NCBI GenBank assembly: GCA_000436755.1
Contig: FR887347.1
Location: forward strand, 86,644 to 99,992
Direction: 5' to 3'
DNA: 13,349 bases
Source: Clostridium sp. CAG:253
GTDB lineage: Bacteria > Bacillota > Clostridia > Lachnospirales > Lachnospiraceae
A model generated the notes under the pieces. The model was given only the letters and a program-made list of their open reading frames with translations. It had not been told where the DNA came from and searched no databases. Positions 13,264 to 13,349 of this stretch are shown piece after piece (position 1 is the first letter of the stretch; every line of letters starts with the position of its first letter). The position numbers were made by a program, and so were the translations under genes.

Positions 13264-13349
13264 GTGATTTATATAAAGTGTGATAAAATATATTATAATA
13301 GTTGAGTATTAAGTGTAATTAAGAAGCTATTTTCGTATTAATTAGAATG

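Larger units (their letters stand above)
12540..13270 (+). mobile_element. IS200/IS605-type insertion sequence (tnpA only, probably inactive)
   Basis: The element contains a single Y1/HUH transposase frame and no tnpB. Each end has a subterminal hairpin of the type bound by TnpA: left ACCACCTGC-TAT-GCGGGTGGT (12548-12568), right AACCACCGGC-TAA-GCCGATGGTT (13241-13263, one mismatch). The two hairpins resemble each other (ACCACC...GGTGGT-like). The exact tips cannot be set without an empty site, so the limits are approximate. It sits directly behind the rpsI terminator. A nonsense codon in tnpA suggests it can no longer move on its own. Confidence 0.85.

Noticed and set aside
1..13349. CRISPR array, toxin-antitoxin pair, prophage or defence island
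   Set aside because: No spaced direct repeats and no small paired genes or phage/defence proteins are visible. The only mobile DNA I can support is the IS200-type element and perhaps the 66-bp inverted-repeat unit.

Overview
The window looks like a chromosomal segment of a low-GC Clostridia, most likely a Lachnospiraceae gut anaerobe. The clues are AT-rich DNA, strong GGAGG-type ribosome binding sites, near-consensus sigma-A promoters, an NADP-dependent isocitrate dehydrogenase of the eukaryote-like type, and a two-domain hypothetical protein of a kind I associate with that family. The assignment is an inference from sequence character, not a search result.

Layout: the 3' end of a CAU-type (probably Met) tRNA and its terminator open the window (1-75). 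Next come ispF (+) and bioY (-), which converge and overlap by 4 bp; the bioY terminator lies inside the 3' end of ispF. A perfect 9-bp inverted repeat with the form of a BirA (biotin repressor) operator sits between bioY and a divergent operon at 1394-4612. That operon encodes a MaoC-like hydratase, a thiolase-like enzyme and a short acyl-CoA/AMP ligase. The -35 boxes of both divergent promoters lie in the two operator half-sites. I read this as one biotin-controlled locus: biotin uptake on one side and an acyl-CoA pathway of unknown product on the other, related in content to the BirA-controlled yhfUTS genes of Bacillus subtilis.

A secreted Ig-like (Big_2) repeat protein gene follows on the minus strand (4750-5773). 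It is broken by an out-of-frame 25-bp tandem duplication. Then come icd with its own promoter and a tandem 12-bp repeat just downstream of it, a MYG1-family hydrolase gene, and a convergent Mrp/NBP35 iron-sulfur ATPase gene with a strong promoter and a palindromic leader. A short decayed coding remnant precedes a two-domain hypothetical protein gene (9594-10682), which converges on a GNAT acetyltransferase gene.

The right end holds the rplM-rpsI ribosomal operon with a perfect TTGACA-N17-TATAAT promoter, a structured leader and a strong terminator. Directly after it lies an IS200-type insertion sequence. Its tnpA carries an in-frame TGA, its ribosome binding site is sequestered by an inverted repeat, and both ends carry subterminal hairpins.

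The most interesting part is 1279-4612: the dual-promoter biotin operator and the uncharacterised MaoC/thiolase/ligase operon it appears to control, in which the thiolase lacks the usual second catalytic cysteine.
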